DNA of 64,000 bases from Marinovum sp048263515 (GCF_048263515.1 NZ_JBLXEC010000004.1:62001-126000), one strand, 5' to 3'. Shown: positions 49,467-59,065, numbered from the stretch's first letter. The notes: a model not told the origin generated them from the letters alone. Numbers and translations are program-made.

Positions 49467-50858
49467 TTACTGCCACGGCGGTACGAGCTTCCCGGGGTTG
49501 AGGATGTTCTTCGGGTCCAGCGCCCGCTTGATCTCGCCCATCACTGCCCAGCCGTCACCGTGTTCCGCCGCCATGAACCCCAGCTTGCCGAGCCCCACGC
49601 CATGCTCTCCGGTCGAGGTCCCGCCAAGCGCCAGGGCGCGTCGGACCATCCGGTCCGACAGGGCCTTGGCCTCGGCCAGTTCCTCCGGGTTCTCGGGATC
49701 GACCAGCAGAACAGCATGGAAATTCCCGTCCCCCACATGCCCGAGGATCGGCCCGGAGACAGAGGCGGCGGCGATATCGGCCTGGGCGGCCTCCACCGCC
49801 TCGGCCAGGCGCGAGATCGGCACGCAGATGTCGGTCACCAGCGCCCGCGCGCCGGGGCGGGAGGCGAGGATCGCGTAATAAGCGTTGTGGCGCATTGCCC
49901 AGAGCGCCTTGCGGTCCTCGGGCTTGACCGACCAGTCAAAGCCCAGCGCGCCGTGGTCCCCGGCGATTTCACCGAAGAGACGCGCCTGTTCGGCCACCGC
50001 CGCCTCCGTCCCGTGAAACTCGAGCAGCAGATGCGGCAGCAGCGGAAAGTCCATCCCGGCATAGGCATAGACCGCCGCGGCGCAGGCGGCATCGACGAAT
50101 TCGATCCGCGCCATCGGCAGGCCCATCTGGATGGTGTCGGTCACCGCCGCCACGGCGGCGCCCATGTCGGGAAAGGCGCAGACCCCGGCCGAGATCGCCT
50201 CGGGCTGGCCGTGCAGTCGCAGAGTCAGCTCGGTGATCAGCCCCAGCGTGCCCTCGCTGCCCACCATCAGCGCCGTCAGGTCGAAACCGGCGGCGGACTT
50301 GCGCGCCCGGCTTCCGGTGCGGATCACCCGGCCATCGGCCAGCACCACCTCGAGCGCCAGGACATTGTTGCGCATCGTGCCGTAGCGCACTGCCGTGGTG
50401 CCGCTGGCGCGGGTCGCGGCCATGCCGCCAAGCGCGGCATTGGCGCCGGGATCGACCGGAAAAAACAGCCCCGTGGCGCGCAGCTCTTCGTTCAGCGCCT
50501 CCCGGGTCAGGCCGGGCTGCACCGAGACGGTCATGTCTTCGGCCCGCAGATCGAGCACCCGGGTCATGCGCGAGAAATCCACCACGACGCCGCCTTGGGT
50601 CGCCAGCGAGTGCCCCTCGAGCGAGGTGCCGGTGCCCCAGGCCACCACCGGAACGCCGGCCTCGGCGCAGATCGTCACCAGCTGCGCCACCTCTTCGGTG
50701 GTCTCGGGATAGGCCACGGCATCAGGCAGGGTTTCGGGAAAATAGCTCTCTGATCGGCCATGCAGGGCCAGATCCGACTTGGACAGAGACAATCTCTGGC
50801 CTAACAAGGACTTGAGGGTCGTCAAAGCCCCGTCGTCCTGCGCCCTTTGTCTGGTCAT
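49467..50858 (-). CDS. FAD-linked oxidase, D-lactate/glycolate dehydrogenase type
   Basis: The 463-residue protein belongs to the vanillyl-alcohol-oxidase-like flavoprotein family. The PP-loop FAD domain includes PDAVAYPETTEEVAQLV, VVAWGTGTSLEGHSLATQGGVVVDFSRM and VDPGANAALGGMAATRASGTTAVRYGTMRNNVLALEVVLADG. The C-terminal cap has GHVGDGNFHAVLLVDP and GTSTGEHGVGLGKLGFM. This pattern fits D-lactate dehydrogenase (cytochrome) and GlcD-like subunits. The exact 2-hydroxyacid cannot be read from sequence. GGAGGAGCC precedes the ATG. Its last bases adjoin the 194-bp repeats. Confidence 0.85.
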   Translation of the reverse strand: MTRQRAQDDGALTTLKSLLGQRLSLSKSDLALHGRSESYFPETLPDAVAYPETTEEVAQLVTICAEAGVPVVAWGTGTSLEGHSLATQGGVVVDFSRMTRVLDLRAEDMTVSVQPGLTREALNEELRATGLFFPVDPGANAALGGMAATRASGTTAVRYGTMRNNVLALEVVLADGRVIRTGSRARKSAAGFDLTALMVGSEGTLGLITELTLRLHGQPEAISAGVCAFPDMGAAVAAVTDTIQMGLPMARIEFVDAACAAAVYAYAGMDFPLLPHLLLEFHGTEAAVAEQARLFGEIAGDHGALGFDWSVKPEDRKALWAMRHNAYYAILASRPGARALVTDICVPISRLAEAVEAAQADIAAASVSGPILGHVGDGNFHAVLLVDPENPEELAEAKALSDRMVRRALALGGTSTGEHGVGLGKLGFMAAEHGDGWAVMGEIKRALDPKNILNPGKLVPPWQ

Positions 50859-50934
50859 GGCTCCTCCGCCTGATTTCGGAAATCGCGCATTCCTACCGCA
50901 GCGGTCCCAGCGCGCAAAGACGTTAACGAGCGAT

Positions 50935-52623
50935 ATGGCATATAACGACAGAAATCTCGCCGTCCGCCAGCTCCGTGAAATGACCGCTGTCTTCAGCCGG
51001 GGCTGGCAGCTTCTGCGCCACCGCGGGCCGAGCCAAATCCAGTTCTGGTTCATCGCCCTGATCATCGGCATTGCCGCGGGCTTTGCCGCGCTGCTGTTCC
51101 GCCGGGCGATCGAATGGCTGCAGGCCACGGTCTATGGAACCGACGACATCACCCAGCTGCACACCTTCGCCAATTCGCTCGACTGGTTCTGGGTGCTGGT
51201 CATCCCGATGGGCGGCGGGGTGGCGGTGGGGCTGATCCTCTATTTCTTCACCGACGACGGTCGGGTGCGGGCGGTGGCCGACGTGATCGAGGGCGCGGCG
51301 CTCAATGATGGCCGCGTGGAAAAGAAGGCGGGGATCGCCTCGGCATTCTGCTCGCTGATCACGCTGTCGACCGGCGGCTCCACCGGGCGGGAAGGGCCTG
51401 TGGTGCATATCGCCGCGATGATCTCGTCCTGGGTGTCGAACCTCTTGCACGCCGATGGCATCACCGGGCGTGACCTGCTGGGCTGCGCCGTGGCCGCCGC
51501 CGTCTCGGCCAGCTTCAACGCGCCCATCGCCGGCGCGCTTTTTGCGCTCGAGGTGGTGCTGCGCCACTTTGCCCTGCACAGCTTTGCCCCCATCGTGGTG
51601 GCCAGCGCCGCCGGCACGGTGATCAACCGGCTGGCCTTTGGCGATGTGACCGAGTTCACGCTGCCGGGCACCTCGGCGCTGGAGTTCTACCTCGAGCTGC
51701 CGGCCTTCCTGATCCTCGGGCTGGTCTGCGGGCTGGTTTCGGTGATCATGATCCGCGGCATCTTCTGGGCCGATGACGTCGAGAGCCGGATCCAGAGCCG
51801 CATCGGCCTGCCATACTGGATCCGCCCGATGCTGGCCGGGGCGATCCTCGGCGCCATGGCGATCCCCTTTCCGCATATCATCGGCGTGGGCTACGAGACG
51901 ACCTCGCTGGCGCTCACCGGCCAGCTGCTGCTGTGGCAGGCGATTGTCTATACGGTGATCAAGGTGATTGCCGTGGCGGTCACCATGGCCGGCCGCATGG
52001 GCGGCGGCATGTTCTCGCCCTCGCTGATGGTGGGCGCGATGACCGGGATGGCCTTCGGGCTGATCGCCACCAGCCTCTTCCCCGATCAATCCGGCGCCTT
52101 CACGCTCTATGCGCTGGCCGGCATGGGTGCGGTGGCGGCGGCGGTGCTGGGCGCGCCGATCTCGACCACGCTGATCGTCTTCGAGCTGACAGGCGACTGG
52201 CAAACCGGGCTGGCTGTGATGGTTTCGGTGTCGATGTCCACCGCCCTGGCCTCGCGGCTGGTGGACCGGTCGTTCTTCCTCACCCAGCTGGAACGCCGCG
52301 GCGTGCACCTGGCGGCGGGGCCGCAGGCCTATCTGCTGGCGATGTTCCGGGTGGCCCAGGTGATGCGCCCGATGGAGCATGAAAAGGCCCCGTCAGAGGC
52401 CGCCTGCTGGGAGATGGTCGAAACCGGCGTCTACCTCGACGCCAATGCCACGCTGGAAACCGCCCTGCCGATGTTCGAGACCTCGGGGGTCAGCTTCCTG
52501 CCGGTGGTGGCGATCCGCGGCGAGGACCAGCCGCCGGAACTGCGCGGCGCGCTGTTCCATGTCGATGCGCTCAAGGCCTACAACCGCGCCCTGGCCGCCA
52601 CCGCGGAAGAGGAACACAGCTAG
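50935..52623 (+). CDS. ClC-family chloride/proton antiporter with C-terminal cytosolic domain
   Basis: The 562-residue protein has about ten membrane segments and the ClC signatures GGSTGREGPVVHIAA (with the proton-gating glutamate in REGP), SASFNAPIAGALFALE, and GGGMFSPSLMVGAMTG. The gating glutamate suggests exchange rather than a channel. About 100 C-terminal residues (AQVMRPMEHEKAPSEAA...ALPMFETSGVSFLPVVA...GALFHVDALKAYNRAL) resemble a CBS pair. Start ATG 50935 begins with MAYNDRN just before the first amphipathic helix. It is divergent from the FAD oxidase. Confidence 0.9.
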   Translation: MAYNDRNLAVRQLREMTAVFSRGWQLLRHRGPSQIQFWFIALIIGIAAGFAALLFRRAIEWLQATVYGTDDITQLHTFANSLDWFWVLVIPMGGGVAVGLILYFFTDDGRVRAVADVIEGAALNDGRVEKKAGIASAFCSLITLSTGGSTGREGPVVHIAAMISSWVSNLLHADGITGRDLLGCAVAAAVSASFNAPIAGALFALEVVLRHFALHSFAPIVVASAAGTVINRLAFGDVTEFTLPGTSALEFYLELPAFLILGLVCGLVSVIMIRGIFWADDVESRIQSRIGLPYWIRPMLAGAILGAMAIPFPHIIGVGYETTSLALTGQLLLWQAIVYTVIKVIAVAVTMAGRMGGGMFSPSLMVGAMTGMAFGLIATSLFPDQSGAFTLYALAGMGAVAAAVLGAPISTTLIVFELTGDWQTGLAVMVSVSMSTALASRLVDRSFFLTQLERRGVHLAAGPQAYLLAMFRVAQVMRPMEHEKAPSEAACWEMVETGVYLDANATLETALPMFETSGVSFLPVVAIRGEDQPPELRGALFHVDALKAYNRALAATAEEEHS

Positions 52624-52626
52624 GGC

Positions 52627-52971
52627 TCAGAGCTCTTCGACCTGCAGGTAATCGCCGGGCTGAAAGGCGAGGTAGCCTTTGATCGCCGCAACGTCGTCCT
52701 TGGGGGCCTCGTAGGACCAGACCGCATCCTTCAGCGTCCGGTTCTTGGCATCGATCGAGAAATAGCTGGCCTCGCCCTTGTGCGGGCAGGTCGTCACCTT
52801 GTCGGACCGGTCAAGCAGCGCCATGGCGATGTCCTCGCGCGGGAAATAGATCACCGGCGCATGGCCATCCTCGAGCAGTTCCAGCGCATTCGAGCTTTCG
52901 CCCAGAACGGCTCCGCTTGCGCGCACCACCCATTTGCCTCTGGCCTTCACGATCCTGATCGTCATCTTCAC
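52627..52971 (-). CDS. DUF427 domain protein
   Basis: The 114-residue protein carries the DUF427 core: AVLGESSNALELLEDGHAPVIYFPREDIAMALLDRSD followed by TTCPHKGEASYFSI and the closing VWSYEAPKDDVAAIKGYLAFQPGD. The fold is a small beta barrel of unknown function. No signal peptide is present. It converges on the ClC gene, whose stop is only three bases away, and is followed upstream by aminopeptidase P on the same strand, with 53 bases between. Confidence 0.88.
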   Translation of the reverse strand: MKMTIRIVKARGKWVVRASGAVLGESSNALELLEDGHAPVIYFPREDIAMALLDRSDKVTTCPHKGEASYFSIDAKNRTLKDAVWSYEAPKDDVAAIKGYLAFQPGDYLQVEEL

Positions 52972-53024
52972 TCTCCCAATACGATGTACGCGCTACAGGA
53001 CCAGAGGCCTGTAACCGTTCTGTG

Positions 53025-54803
53025 TCAGATTTCTGCGGTTGCAACATCCAACCATATCGCGGCCCGGTTGCCCAGACTCGGACGCAGCATGTGTCGGCAG
53101 GTCGCATGGTAGGCGTTGAGCCAGTCGCGCTCGGCCGCGGTCAGACGCTCGGCCAGGATCAGCCGGCGGTCGATCGGCACGAAGGTCAGCGTCTCCCACT
53201 CCAGCATCTCCCTGACGGTGCCCTGGGGCAGGGGGGCCGCCTCTCGTACCGCCATCAGGTTCTCGATGCGGATGCCAAAGGCGCCTTCCTTGTAGAACCC
53301 CGGCTCGTTCGACAGGATCATCCCGGCCAGAAGCTCCTCCATCCCGGTCCGCGCCAGCCGCGCCGGGCCCTCGTGCACGCAGAGATAGGCGCCGACGCCA
53401 TGGCCGGTGCCATGGCCGTAGTCCTGACCGGCCATCCACAGCGGCATCCGCGCCAAGGCATCCAGATCGCGCCCCGCGAGCCCCTTGGGCCAGCGCGCCC
53501 GGCTCATGGCGATCATCCCCTGCAGCACGCGGGTAAAGGCCTCCCTGGCCTCCTCTGGCGCGTCGCCTACGGCCATGGTGCGGGTGATGTCGGTGGTGCC
53601 GTCAAGATACTGCCCGCCGCTGTCGACCAGCAGCAATTCGCCCTCGGCCAGCTTGCGGTTGCTCTCCTCGCTCACCCGGTAATGCACGATGGCACCATTG
53701 GGGCCAGAGCCGCTGATCGTCTCGAAGGAAATGTCCATGAGCGCCCCGGTGTCGCGGCGAAAGCCCTCCAGGGCTTTCACGACGTCGATCTCGGTCAGAT
53801 CGCCGGGCGCGGTCTCGTCGAGCCAGGCGAGAAACTCGCACATCGCCACCGCGTCCCGCTCATGCGCGGCGCGCATCCCGGCCAGTTCCTCGGGCGTCTT
53901 GCAGGCTTTGGGCAGGACGCAGGGATCGCGCCCCTCGATGACCTCGGCCTCCAGCGCATCCAGCACCGCCAGCGGCACCGAGACCGGATCCACCAGCACC
54001 GGCCCCTCGAGCCCGGTCAGCGCCCCGGCAAACTCCCCCGGCGCCCGATGGCGTACATCCGCCCCCAGGTCGACCCCGGCCAGCTTCTCGCCCGCCATGA
54101 ACAGATCGACGCTGCCATCGTCGAACAGCAACGCAAAGCCATGCGCCACCGGGATGCGCGGAATGTCACTGCCGCGGATGTTGAGCAGCCAGCAGAGCGA
54201 ATCCGGCAGGGTGATCACCGCCACCTTGGCGCCCTTTTCCCGCAGCCCCTCGGCCAGCGCCGCGCGCTTTTCGGCCGACGAGTGCCCGGCCAGCGCATCG
54301 GGATGCGTCCTGACCGGTGCCAGCGGCGGTGCCGGCTGGTCGTCCCAGACCCGGTCGACCAGGTTCTCCATCCGCCTGAGCGTCAGGCCAGACCCCGCCA
54401 GCGCCTCTTCCAGCGCCCGCACCTGCTGCACCGTATGCAGCCAGGGATCGATCCCCAGTTCCCCGTCCGAAAGCTCGCCCTTCAGCCAATCCGCCAACTG
54501 CACCTCGGGCCAGTCCACCGGCGTGAACACATCAGCCAATTGCTGGCGCGCCTGCACGCGGTAGCGTCCATCGACAAAGACGCCGGCCTTGTCGGCCAGG
54601 ATCGCCGCAAACCCCGCCGAGCCGGTGAACCCGGTAAGCCAGGCCAGCCGGTCGTCGCGCGGCGCCACGTATTCGCCCTGGTGCACATCCGCCTTGGGCA
54701 CGAGAAGCCCGGCCAGCCCTTCGGCCGCCATCACCTCGCGCAGTGCCGCCAGCCGCGGCGGGCCCTGTTCGGGCCGGGCCTTTACCTCGAAGGATTGAAA
54801 CAT
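53025..54803 (-). CDS. pepP: Aminopeptidase P family metallopeptidase (Xaa-Pro)
   Basis: The 592-residue enzyme has two creatinase-like N-terminal domains (LREVMAAEGLAGLLVPKADVHQGEYVAPRDDRLAWLTGFTGSAGFA and DPWLHTVQQVRALEEAL) and a pita-bread domain. The two-metal ligands are seen: Asp in LLVDSGGQYLDGTTDITRTM (two aspartates), His in GHGTGHGVGAYLCVHEGP, Glu in ILSNEPGFYK and in the EAAPLP...LEWETLTFVPIDRRLI tail. The long form resembles eukaryotic cytosolic aminopeptidase P. It lies downstream of cobT with a REP-like element between. Confidence 0.92.
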   Translation of the reverse strand: MFQSFEVKARPEQGPPRLAALREVMAAEGLAGLLVPKADVHQGEYVAPRDDRLAWLTGFTGSAGFAAILADKAGVFVDGRYRVQARQQLADVFTPVDWPEVQLADWLKGELSDGELGIDPWLHTVQQVRALEEALAGSGLTLRRMENLVDRVWDDQPAPPLAPVRTHPDALAGHSSAEKRAALAEGLREKGAKVAVITLPDSLCWLLNIRGSDIPRIPVAHGFALLFDDGSVDLFMAGEKLAGVDLGADVRHRAPGEFAGALTGLEGPVLVDPVSVPLAVLDALEAEVIEGRDPCVLPKACKTPEELAGMRAAHERDAVAMCEFLAWLDETAPGDLTEIDVVKALEGFRRDTGALMDISFETISGSGPNGAIVHYRVSEESNRKLAEGELLLVDSGGQYLDGTTDITRTMAVGDAPEEAREAFTRVLQGMIAMSRARWPKGLAGRDLDALARMPLWMAGQDYGHGTGHGVGAYLCVHEGPARLARTGMEELLAGMILSNEPGFYKEGAFGIRIENLMAVREAAPLPQGTVREMLEWETLTFVPIDRRLILAERLTAAERDWLNAYHATCRHMLRPSLGNRAAIWLDVATAEI

Positions 54804-54814
54804 CGTGCTACCCA

Positions 54815-54890
54815 GTTCTTCCTCTTGCCGAAAATACCCTCGGGGGAGTCGCCCTTGGGCGACGGGGGCAGCGCCCCCAAACCGCCACGC
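54815..54890. repeat. REP-like intergenic palindromic element, copy F
   Basis: TTCCTCTTGCCGAAAATACCCTCGGGGG-type start, then GTCGCCCTTGGGCGAC hairpin and GGGGGCAGCGCCCCC hairpin. It is nearly the reverse complement of copy E and lies between cobT and the aminopeptidase P start. Confidence 0.7.
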
Positions 54891-54909
54891 CGGCCCTCAC
54901 GTCGCGCCG

Positions 54910-56784
54910 TCAGCTCGCCCGGCGCATCCCCATCACCCGGGCGCGTGCCCGTGGATCGGTGTCGAACAGCGCCGCCAACTGCTCGGTCATCGCGCCGGCC
55001 AGCTGCTCGACATCGGTGATCGTCACCGCCCGGTCGTAATACCGCGTCACGTCGTGGCCGATGCCGATCGCCAGCAGTTCCACCATCCGCCGCCGCTCGA
55101 CCATGGCGATCACGTCGCGCAGGTGCTTCTCGAGGAAGTTGGCCGGGTTCACCGAGAGCGTGGAATCGTCCACCGGCGCACCATCGGAGATCACCATCAG
55201 GATCTTGCGCGCCTCGGGCCTGTAGATCATCCGGCGATGCGCCCATTCCAGCGCCTCGCCGTCGATGTTCTCCTTCAACAGGCCCTCTTTCATCATCAGG
55301 CCAAGATTTGGCCGCGCCCGGCGCCAGGGCGCATCGGCGCTCTTGTAGACGATGTGGCGCAGGTCGTTGAGCCGGCCCGGCTGCTGCGCCCGGCCTTCGC
55401 CCAGCCACTTCTCGCGGCTCAGCCCGCCTTTCCAGGCGCGGGTGGTGAAGCCCAGGATTTCGACCTTGACCGAGCAACGCTCCAGCGTGCGCGCCAGCAC
55501 ATCGGCGCAGATCGCCGCAATGGAAATCGGCCGGCCGCGCATCGAGCCGGAGTTGTCGAGCAGCAGCGTCACCACGGTGTCGCGGAACTCGGTGTCCTTC
55601 TCGATCTTGAAGCTCAGCGGCGTCGTCGGATTGGCCACCACGCGGGCCAGCCGGCCGGCATCGAGAATGCCTTCCTCGAGGTCGAACTCCCAGGACCGGC
55701 TCTGCTGCGCCTGCAACCGGCGCTGCAGCTTGTTGGCCAGCCGGCTCACCGCGCCTTTCAGCGGTTCGAGCTGCTGGTCGAGATAGGCGCGCAGCCGCTC
55801 CAGCTCGGCCGGATCGGCAAGGTCCTCGGCGTGGATTTCCTCGTCGAACTCGGTGGTGAAGACGGTGTAATCCGGGTCGGCCTCGGACACCGGGGCAGGG
55901 GCCGGCGGCTCCAGCGGCGCCTCGCCCTCGGGCAGCTCGGTCTCTTCGCCGGCCTCGGTGTCGGCCATGTCGTCCATGGTCACCTGGGCCTGGCTCGGGT
56001 CCTGCTGCTCTTCCTGGCTCTGCTCGGGGCTGGCCTCGGACTGGTCGTCCTGGTCGTCGTCCTGGCCGGTGCTGTCGGGATCGCGGTCGTCGTCCTCGGT
56101 GTCCTCGGCCTGGTCCTCCGACTCTTCCTCGAGATCGTCGGGGTCCTCGCCCAGCTGGTCGCCGTAGCCCAGGTCCTGGATCACCCGGCGGGCGAGCTTG
56201 GCGAACTGGCTCTGATCGGCGAGCGTCTCCTGCAGGTCGTCGAACTGGCCGCCGGCCTGGTCCTCGATGAAGCCGCGCCAGAGGTCCATGATGTTGGCCG
56301 CCCCCGGCGGCATCGCCCGCCCGGTGGCGAGATGGCGCACAAGGTAGCCGGCGGCGACCGACAGCGGCGCATCGGCGGCCTTGGTGATCTGGTCATAGCC
56401 GCGCTTGGCGGCCTCGTTGCTGATCTTGGCGTCGATATTGCCGGCGGTGCCGGGCATGTCGCGTGCGCCCATCGCCTCGCAGCGGGCAGTCTCCATCGCC
56501 TCGTAAAGCTCGCGCGCCATGTCGCCCGGCGGGGCATAGCGATTGTGCGTGGTGGTGTCGTGATACTTGTGCTTGAGCGCCAGCGCATCCGCCGTGCCGC
56601 GCGCCAGCAGCACCTCGTCGCGGGTCATCCGGCGGCTGACCTGCGGCAGCCGCATGGCATCCCCCGAGACGCCGGAAGGGTCGACGGAATAGGACACCGT
56701 GAGGTCTGGATTGTCCGCCATCACCTTGGTGGCCTCGGCCAGCGCCTTCTTGAACGGGTCTGCGGGATTGTCGGTCTGCGCCAT
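54910..56784 (-). CDS. cobT: Cobaltochelatase subunit CobT
   Basis: CobT is a subunit of the aerobic cobaltochelatase (CobN-CobS-CobT) that inserts cobalt into hydrogenobyrinic acid a,c-diamide. The 624-residue protein has an N-terminal conserved region, a long very acidic middle (Asp/Glu/Gln-rich, about 210-310), and a C-terminal von Willebrand A domain with the MIDAS motif LLDNSGSMRGRPISIAAI near residue 412. It forms a ring complex with the AAA protein CobS encoded 1.1 kb upstream on the same strand. Two small secreted-protein genes separate them. CobN is not in this window. Confidence 0.94.
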   Translation of the reverse strand: MAQTDNPADPFKKALAEATKVMADNPDLTVSYSVDPSGVSGDAMRLPQVSRRMTRDEVLLARGTADALALKHKYHDTTTHNRYAPPGDMARELYEAMETARCEAMGARDMPGTAGNIDAKISNEAAKRGYDQITKAADAPLSVAAGYLVRHLATGRAMPPGAANIMDLWRGFIEDQAGGQFDDLQETLADQSQFAKLARRVIQDLGYGDQLGEDPDDLEEESEDQAEDTEDDDRDPDSTGQDDDQDDQSEASPEQSQEEQQDPSQAQVTMDDMADTEAGEETELPEGEAPLEPPAPAPVSEADPDYTVFTTEFDEEIHAEDLADPAELERLRAYLDQQLEPLKGAVSRLANKLQRRLQAQQSRSWEFDLEEGILDAGRLARVVANPTTPLSFKIEKDTEFRDTVVTLLLDNSGSMRGRPISIAAICADVLARTLERCSVKVEILGFTTRAWKGGLSREKWLGEGRAQQPGRLNDLRHIVYKSADAPWRRARPNLGLMMKEGLLKENIDGEALEWAHRRMIYRPEARKILMVISDGAPVDDSTLSVNPANFLEKHLRDVIAMVERRRMVELLAIGIGHDVTRYYDRAVTITDVEQLAGAMTEQLAALFDTDPRARARVMGMRRAS

Positions 56785-56874
56785 GGGGTGCCTGCGGTCG
56801 GGATTGAAACAGCGTCAACGTAATCGCTCGCGCAGGCAATGGCCAGAGACCAGGGCAGGGGATTTCGCAAGCGC

Positions 56875-57276
56875 CTAGCGCCCGAGGATCATCCGCCGGC
56901 AGGTGTCGATCCGCGCCGCCATCCGCGCGGCGGCAAGGTCGCGCCGGCGTGGCGTCGCGCCATACTGGTGGCGCGCCAGCAGATGGGCGATCTGCACCCA
57001 GCCATCGACCCGCCAGCGCTGCGCCTGCCGATCGCGCGGCGCATCGGGCAGCACCGCGCCCAGCAGCATGTCGAAATCGTCGCGCAGCCGCGAGGTCGCC
57101 TCCGACGCCGGATCCCCGGTGGCCGCTTGCCGCACCGACAGCGCCGAGAGCCGCCCGGCGCAGATCGCGAAGGCCTCGGCCCGCTCCCCCGGCGGGGGTG
57201 GCGAGGCGAGGGCGGCCGAGAGGGGCCAAAGCCCCAGCAGCACCGCCAGCGTGAGAGGGCGCAACACCGATATCAT
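56875..57276 (-). CDS. Small exported protein, paralogue 2 of a cobS-cobT pair
   Basis: The 133-residue precursor has a signal peptide (MISVLRPLTLAVLLGLWPLSAALA). The mature part includes FAICAGRLSAL near residue 38, GDPASEATSRLRDDFDMLLGAVLPD, and a C-terminal pattern RRDLAAARMAARIDTCRRMILGR. It shares this layout, spacing and two cysteines with the gene at 57361, so the two are tandem duplicates. I do not recognise the family. It sits 90 bases before cobT on the same strand. Confidence 0.65.
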   Translation of the reverse strand: MISVLRPLTLAVLLGLWPLSAALASPPPPGERAEAFAICAGRLSALSVRQAATGDPASEATSRLRDDFDMLLGAVLPDAPRDRQAQRWRVDGWVQIAHLLARHQYGATPRRRDLAAARMAARIDTCRRMILGR

Positions 57277-57360
57277 CCCCCGAGGCTAAGCTGCTGGCGC
57301 CGCTCCGGTCAACAAGAAGTATATACAAAGTCTATAAGATTGTCGGGGATTTCCGGGGGC

Positions 57361-57756
57361 TCAGCCCAGCAGCAGACCGGTGCATTGCGCCAGCTTCTGA
57401 TGCGCCAGCACCAGCGCGCGGCGGGCATCCTCGGCATCGCGGTTGAAGGTCGCCCGGGTCAGCAGCGCCGCCTGCGCCATCTTGGCCTCGAGCCGCAGGT
57501 GCAGCACGTCGCGGCCCTTGCCCTCGGGTTGCACCGCTTCGAGCAGGTCGATCATCGCCGCGCGCTGCGCCTTGGTCTGTTCCGAGGCCGGGCCGTCGAA
57601 CATCCACTGGTATTCCATCATCGCCGACAGCCGCCCGGCACAGGTGGCAAAGGTCACGACCGGGCTGTCAGGGGCCAGCGGCATGGCCCGTGCTGGCGGC
57701 AGGGAGGAAAACACCGCCAGCACAAGGAACAGGGAAAAAGTTTTCATACCGCTCAT
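57361..57756 (-). CDS. Small exported protein, paralogue 1 of a cobS-cobT pair
   Basis: The 131-residue precursor has a signal peptide (MKTFSLFLVLAVFSSLPPARA, after two or three initial residues). The mature protein has FATCAGRLSAMMEYQ, GPASEQTKAQRAAMIDLLEAVQPE and a final ARRALVLAHQKLAQCTGLLLG, aligning to the neighbour at 56875 across the whole length. The conserved cysteine pair could form a disulfide in the periplasm. The function is unknown. It lies between cobS and cobT, on the same strand, after a terminator-like hairpin. Confidence 0.65.
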   Translation of the reverse strand: MSGMKTFSLFLVLAVFSSLPPARAMPLAPDSPVVTFATCAGRLSAMMEYQWMFDGPASEQTKAQRAAMIDLLEAVQPEGKGRDVLHLRLEAKMAQAALLTRATFNRDAEDARRALVLAHQKLAQCTGLLLG

Positions 57757-57847
57757 GATTTGAGCATAACACTAAAATATCGTGTCACCGATTGGGCAGA
57801 ATGAAAACTTTCCCCGGTGTCATCCTTCGGTCACGGCTGCAGATGCA

Positions 57848-57873
57848 GAAACGGCGCCCCGAGGGACGCCGTT
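57848..57873 (-). terminator. Terminator-like hairpin after cobS
   Basis: Arms AACGGCG and CGCCGTT with inner CCC/GGG pairing (57850-57873) lie downstream of cobS, followed on the minus strand by TTTCTGC. It likely separates cobS from the small exported genes. Confidence 0.6.
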
Positions 57874-57910
57874 CATCCACCCTTGCGGGTGTCTTCACCT
57901 GTGGGACAGG

Positions 57911-58897
57911 TCAGCCCATCGACAGGCTCGCCGCGCTCTCGGGCAGTTCCTCGTCGAAGCAGCGCTGGTAGAACTCGGCCACGGTCTGGCGCTCGAGCTC
58001 GTCGCATTTGTTCAGGAAGGACAGCCGGAAGGCATAGCCCACGTTGCGGAAGATCTCGGCATTCTGCGCCCAGGCGATCACCGTCCGGGGGGACATCACC
58101 GTCGAGAGGTCCCCGTTCATGAAGGCGGTCCGGGTCAGGTCGGCCACGGTCACCATCTGCTTGATCTTGCGACGGCCTTTCTCGGTGTTGTAATGCGGGC
58201 ATTTCGCCAGGACGATGGCGCATTCGGCGTCGATCGACAGGTAGTTCAGCGTCGCCACCAGCGACCAGCGGTCCATCTGGCCCTGGTTGATCTGCTGGGT
58301 GCCATGGTAGAGGCCCGTCGTATCACCCAGACCCACGGTGTTGGCGGTGGCGAAGATGCGGAAATAGGGATGCGGGTGGATCACCTGGTTCTGGTCGAGC
58401 AGCGTCAGCTTGCCGTCAACCTCGAGCACCCGCTGGATCACGAACATCACGTCGGCGCGGCCGGCGTCATATTCGTCGAACACGATGGCCGTGGGGGTGC
58501 GCAGCGCCCAGGGCAGGATGCCTTCCTGGAACTCGGTGACCTGCTTGCCGTCCTTGAGCTTGATCGCGTCCTTGCCGATCAGGTCGATCCGGGAGATGTG
58601 GCTGTCGAGGTTGACCCGCACCGTCGGCCAGTTCAGCCGCGCCGCGACCTGTTCGATATGGGTGGATTTCCCGGTACCGTGGTAGCCCTGGATCATCACC
58701 CGGCGATTGTGGGAAAAGCCTGCGAGAATGGCCAGCGTGGTGTCGGGGTCGAACTTGTAGGTGCTGTCGACGTCGGGCACCCGCTCGCTGCGGTCGGCAA
58801 AGCCCTTGACCACCATGTCGGTGTCGATGCCAAAGACATCCCGGACCGAGATTTCCTCGGAAGGTCTGGTATTGGGGTCCATCTGCCCGTCCGCCAT
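57911..58897 (-). CDS. cobS: Cobaltochelatase subunit CobS
   Basis: CobS is the AAA+ ATPase that powers cobalt insertion together with CobT and CobN. The 328-residue protein has IQGYHGTGKSTHIEQVAARLNWPTVRVNLDSHISRIDLIG (Walker A near residue 72), TAIVFDEYDAGRADVMFVIQRVLE (Walker B), FRIFATANTVGLGDTTGLYHGTQQINQGQMDRWSLV (sensor 1 and arginine finger region) and the C-terminal FLNKCDELERQTVAEFYQRCFDEELPES. AAAGGACGC precedes the ATG at 58897. It is divergent from the ECF sigma gene. Confidence 0.96.
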   Translation of the reverse strand: MADGQMDPNTRPSEEISVRDVFGIDTDMVVKGFADRSERVPDVDSTYKFDPDTTLAILAGFSHNRRVMIQGYHGTGKSTHIEQVAARLNWPTVRVNLDSHISRIDLIGKDAIKLKDGKQVTEFQEGILPWALRTPTAIVFDEYDAGRADVMFVIQRVLEVDGKLTLLDQNQVIHPHPYFRIFATANTVGLGDTTGLYHGTQQINQGQMDRWSLVATLNYLSIDAECAIVLAKCPHYNTEKGRRKIKQMVTVADLTRTAFMNGDLSTVMSPRTVIAWAQNAEIFRNVGYAFRLSFLNKCDELERQTVAEFYQRCFDEELPESAASLSMG

Positions 58898-59065
58898 GGG
58901 TGCGTCCTTTCCGGTGCCTGATCGCCTGATCGCTGAATATGCGCCCCGGTTGGTGCACCAAATTCGCCGGAGTGGCAAGAGCGGCGACAGCCAGATTTCG
59001 CTGCGGCCTTGTTTCGGCGGGGCAGAGGCCTATCCTCTGGGACCAGAGCGAGAGGAGCGAACGAT

